From the NCBI GenBank assembly GCA_963766725.1, contig CAVYBK010000006.1, positions 475,779 to 539,778 on the forward strand: a stretch of 64,000 nucleotides of DNA, written 5' to 3'. The notes below the pieces were generated by a model that was given only the letters and a program-made list of their open reading frames with translations, did not search any database and was not told where the DNA came from. The position numbers and the translations under genes were made by a program. Of the stretch, positions 62,952 through 64,000 are shown piece after piece (position 1 is the first letter of the stretch; every line of letters starts with the position of its first letter). This stretch comes from DATEOR01 sp963766725. Lineage in GTDB: Bacteria > Actinomycetota > Thermoleophilia > Gaiellales > Gaiellaceae.

Positions 62952-63012
62952 GCGCACCGCCGTTGGATGACGCGGCTGCCTAGACTGCCGTACCGAACCA
63001 GAGGAGGTCCCG

Positions 63013-63618
63013 ATGCCCTACGAGCTGCCTTCGCTTCCATACGCCTATGACGCGCTCGAGCCGACGATCGACGCGCAGACGATGGAGATCCACCACTCGA
63101 AACACCACGCGACGTACGTGAACAACCTGAACGCGGCGCTCGAGGGCACCGAATGGATGGACCGGTCTCTCGAGGACGTCTTCGCGGCGCTCGACATCAT
63201 TCCGGAGGACAAGCGGGCCGCCGTCCGTAACAACGGCGGCGGACACGCCAACCACTCGCTCTTCTGGGAGACCATGTCTCCGGACGGCGGCGGGGAGCCG
63301 AGCGGCGCCCTCGCCGATGCGATCGCCGACACCTTCGGCTCGGTGGACGAGCTCAAGAAGGCGGTCAACGACGCGGGCGTGAAGCGGTTCGGGTCAGGGT
63401 GGACGTGGCTCATCCACGACGGCACCGGCCTCGCGGTCGTGTCGACGCCGAACCAGGACAACCCGACGATGAGCTCGGACACGCCGCTCCTCGGGATCGA
63501 CGTCTGGGAGCACGCCTACTACCTCTCCTACCAGAACCGCCGGCCCGACTACCTCGAGGCGTGGTGGAACGTCGTCAACTGGGACGCCGTCGCCGGGCGC
63601 CTCGACGCGGTGGGTTAA
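63013..63618 (+). CDS. sodA: Canonical Fe/Mn superoxide dismutase
   Basis: 201 residues with GAGGAGGTCC upstream of the ATG. Metal ligands: His in MEIHHSKHHATYV, His in GGHANHSLFWETM, Asp and His in GIDVWEHAYYLSY. The GWTWL and NQDNP segments suit a manganese or cambialistic enzyme. It is a cytoplasmic antioxidant enzyme; a second, divergent family member is at 25291-25911. Its TAA shares TTAA with the convergent carbonic anhydrase stop. Confidence 0.95.
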   Translation: MPYELPSLPYAYDALEPTIDAQTMEIHHSKHHATYVNNLNAALEGTEWMDRSLEDVFAALDIIPEDKRAAVRNNGGGHANHSLFWETMSPDGGGEPSGALADAIADTFGSVDELKKAVNDAGVKRFGSGWTWLIHDGTGLAVVSTPNQDNPTMSSDTPLLGIDVWEHAYYLSYQNRRPDYLEAWWNVVNWDAVAGRLDAVG

Positions 63619-64000
63619 GCGACCTCTCTCAGCGCGCCCGAGGAGCAGTCGTAGACGTAGCCGGTCGCGGTGAAGCTGTCCGGCAGGAGATCTGAGCTCC
63701 GCACACGCGCGACGCTCTCGCGCACGCTGTCGTCCAGGTCCGGGAACGGCAGGAAGTCGATGCCGGTCGCGTCGGCGCCGGCCTCGTCGGCGAGCTTGGC
63801 GTGGATGTCGTCGTTCGTGAACGTGAGCATCCCGCAGCCGGTGTGCGCGATCACGAGCGCCTCCTCGGTCCCGAGCAGCCAGTGCGAGATGATGAGCGAG
63901 CGAAGCGCGTCGTCGGAGACGACGCCGCCGGCGTTTCGGATCACGTGTGCGTCGCCCTCGTCGAGCCCGAGGAACTTCGCCGGGTCGAGGCGCGCGTCCA
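63615..64000 (-). CDS. Beta-carbonic anhydrase (N-terminus cut by window edge)
   Basis: The readable C-terminal ~127 residues begin MDARLDPAKFLGLDEGDAHV, which holds the Asp-Arg pair next to the first zinc Cys (Cys just outside the window), then IRNAGG and the HTGCGML motif with the other His and Cys ligands. It is a small class of beta-CA or CA-like protein, ~165 residues in full. It reversibly hydrates CO2. Confidence 0.88.
   Translation of the reverse strand, partial: DARLDPAKFLGLDEGDAHVIRNAGGVVSDDALRSLIISHWLLGTEEALVIAHTGCGMLTFTNDDIHAKLADEAGADATGIDFLPFPDLDDSVRESVARVRSSDLLPDSFTATGYVYDCSSGALREVA

Noticed and set aside
1..64000. CRISPR array or insertion sequence
   Set aside because: No regularly spaced direct repeats and no terminal inverted repeats around a transposase were seen.

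Overview
The window is GC-rich, gene-dense DNA from an actinobacterium, most plausibly of class Thermoleophilia (Gaiellales or Solirubrobacterales type). That placement is an inference from the mix of genes: a monoderm-style type IV pilus locus (PilM/N/O/T/B/D with no PilQ secretin in view), ThyX instead of ThyA, FolE2, a short primary sigma factor, an HtrA protease divergent from an MprAB-like two-component system, RTX-repeat secreted proteins, and a small secreted protein whose sequence pattern I associate with that class.

Layout. 1-13.7 kb is a type IV pilus locus, nearly all on the minus strand: PilT-like ATPase, SLT/M23 peptidoglycan hydrolase, PASTA protein, two minor pilin/PilX-like proteins, PilD and PilB, then PilT, PilM, PilN and PilO. 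A short plus-strand block (major pilin, a membrane-anchored thioredoxin-fold protein and an 87-aa protein) sits between PilB and PilT. 13.7-35.1 kb is core genome: tRNA-Tyr, a CDF metal transporter, a GT39-like membrane glycosyltransferase, primary sigma factor, asparaginase, Fpg glycosylase, an HD-GYP protein, FolE2, PlsY, two sigma/anti-sigma sets, ThyX, a secreted zinc protease, a class III alcohol dehydrogenase paired with a metallo-beta-lactamase-fold protein, and a divergent Fe/Mn superoxide dismutase. 59.0-64 kb returns to core genome: a RodZ-C-like protein, tRNA-Thr, HtrA, a two-component system, a canonical superoxide dismutase and a partial beta-carbonic anhydrase.

The most striking region is 35.2-59.6 kb. 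A perfect 41-bp direct repeat of the 3' end of the tRNA-Thr(CGU) gene (59565-59605) recurs at 35177-35217, and everything between is a surface-polysaccharide locus. This is the classic footprint of a genomic island inserted at a tRNA 3' end, although no integrase is visible. The island has two convergent operons. The plus-strand operon (35.5-46 kb) has an RTX/GH16 glycanase, Wzm/Wzt ABC export, four GT2 enzymes, a methyltransferase and a GT4. The minus-strand operon (58.8-46.2 kb) has a Wzc-like kinase, initiating sugar transferase, GT4 and GT2 enzymes, an O-antigen ligase/Wzy-like protein, a Wzx-like flippase and a sulfotransferase. Two polymer export chemistries (ABC-dependent and Wzx/Wzy-dependent) are therefore packed into one island. 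The sulfotransferase region is markedly less GC-rich (about 55% over 47881-48000, my count) than its surroundings.

Many genes are split by single-base frame changes while both halves keep recognisable family sequence. These are dense at 46-54 kb and recur in the pilus locus. Start/stop overlaps between neighbours are intact across them, so I read most as sequencing or assembly indels rather than decay, but I cannot prove it. Coordinates for such genes are given over the full reconstructed span.
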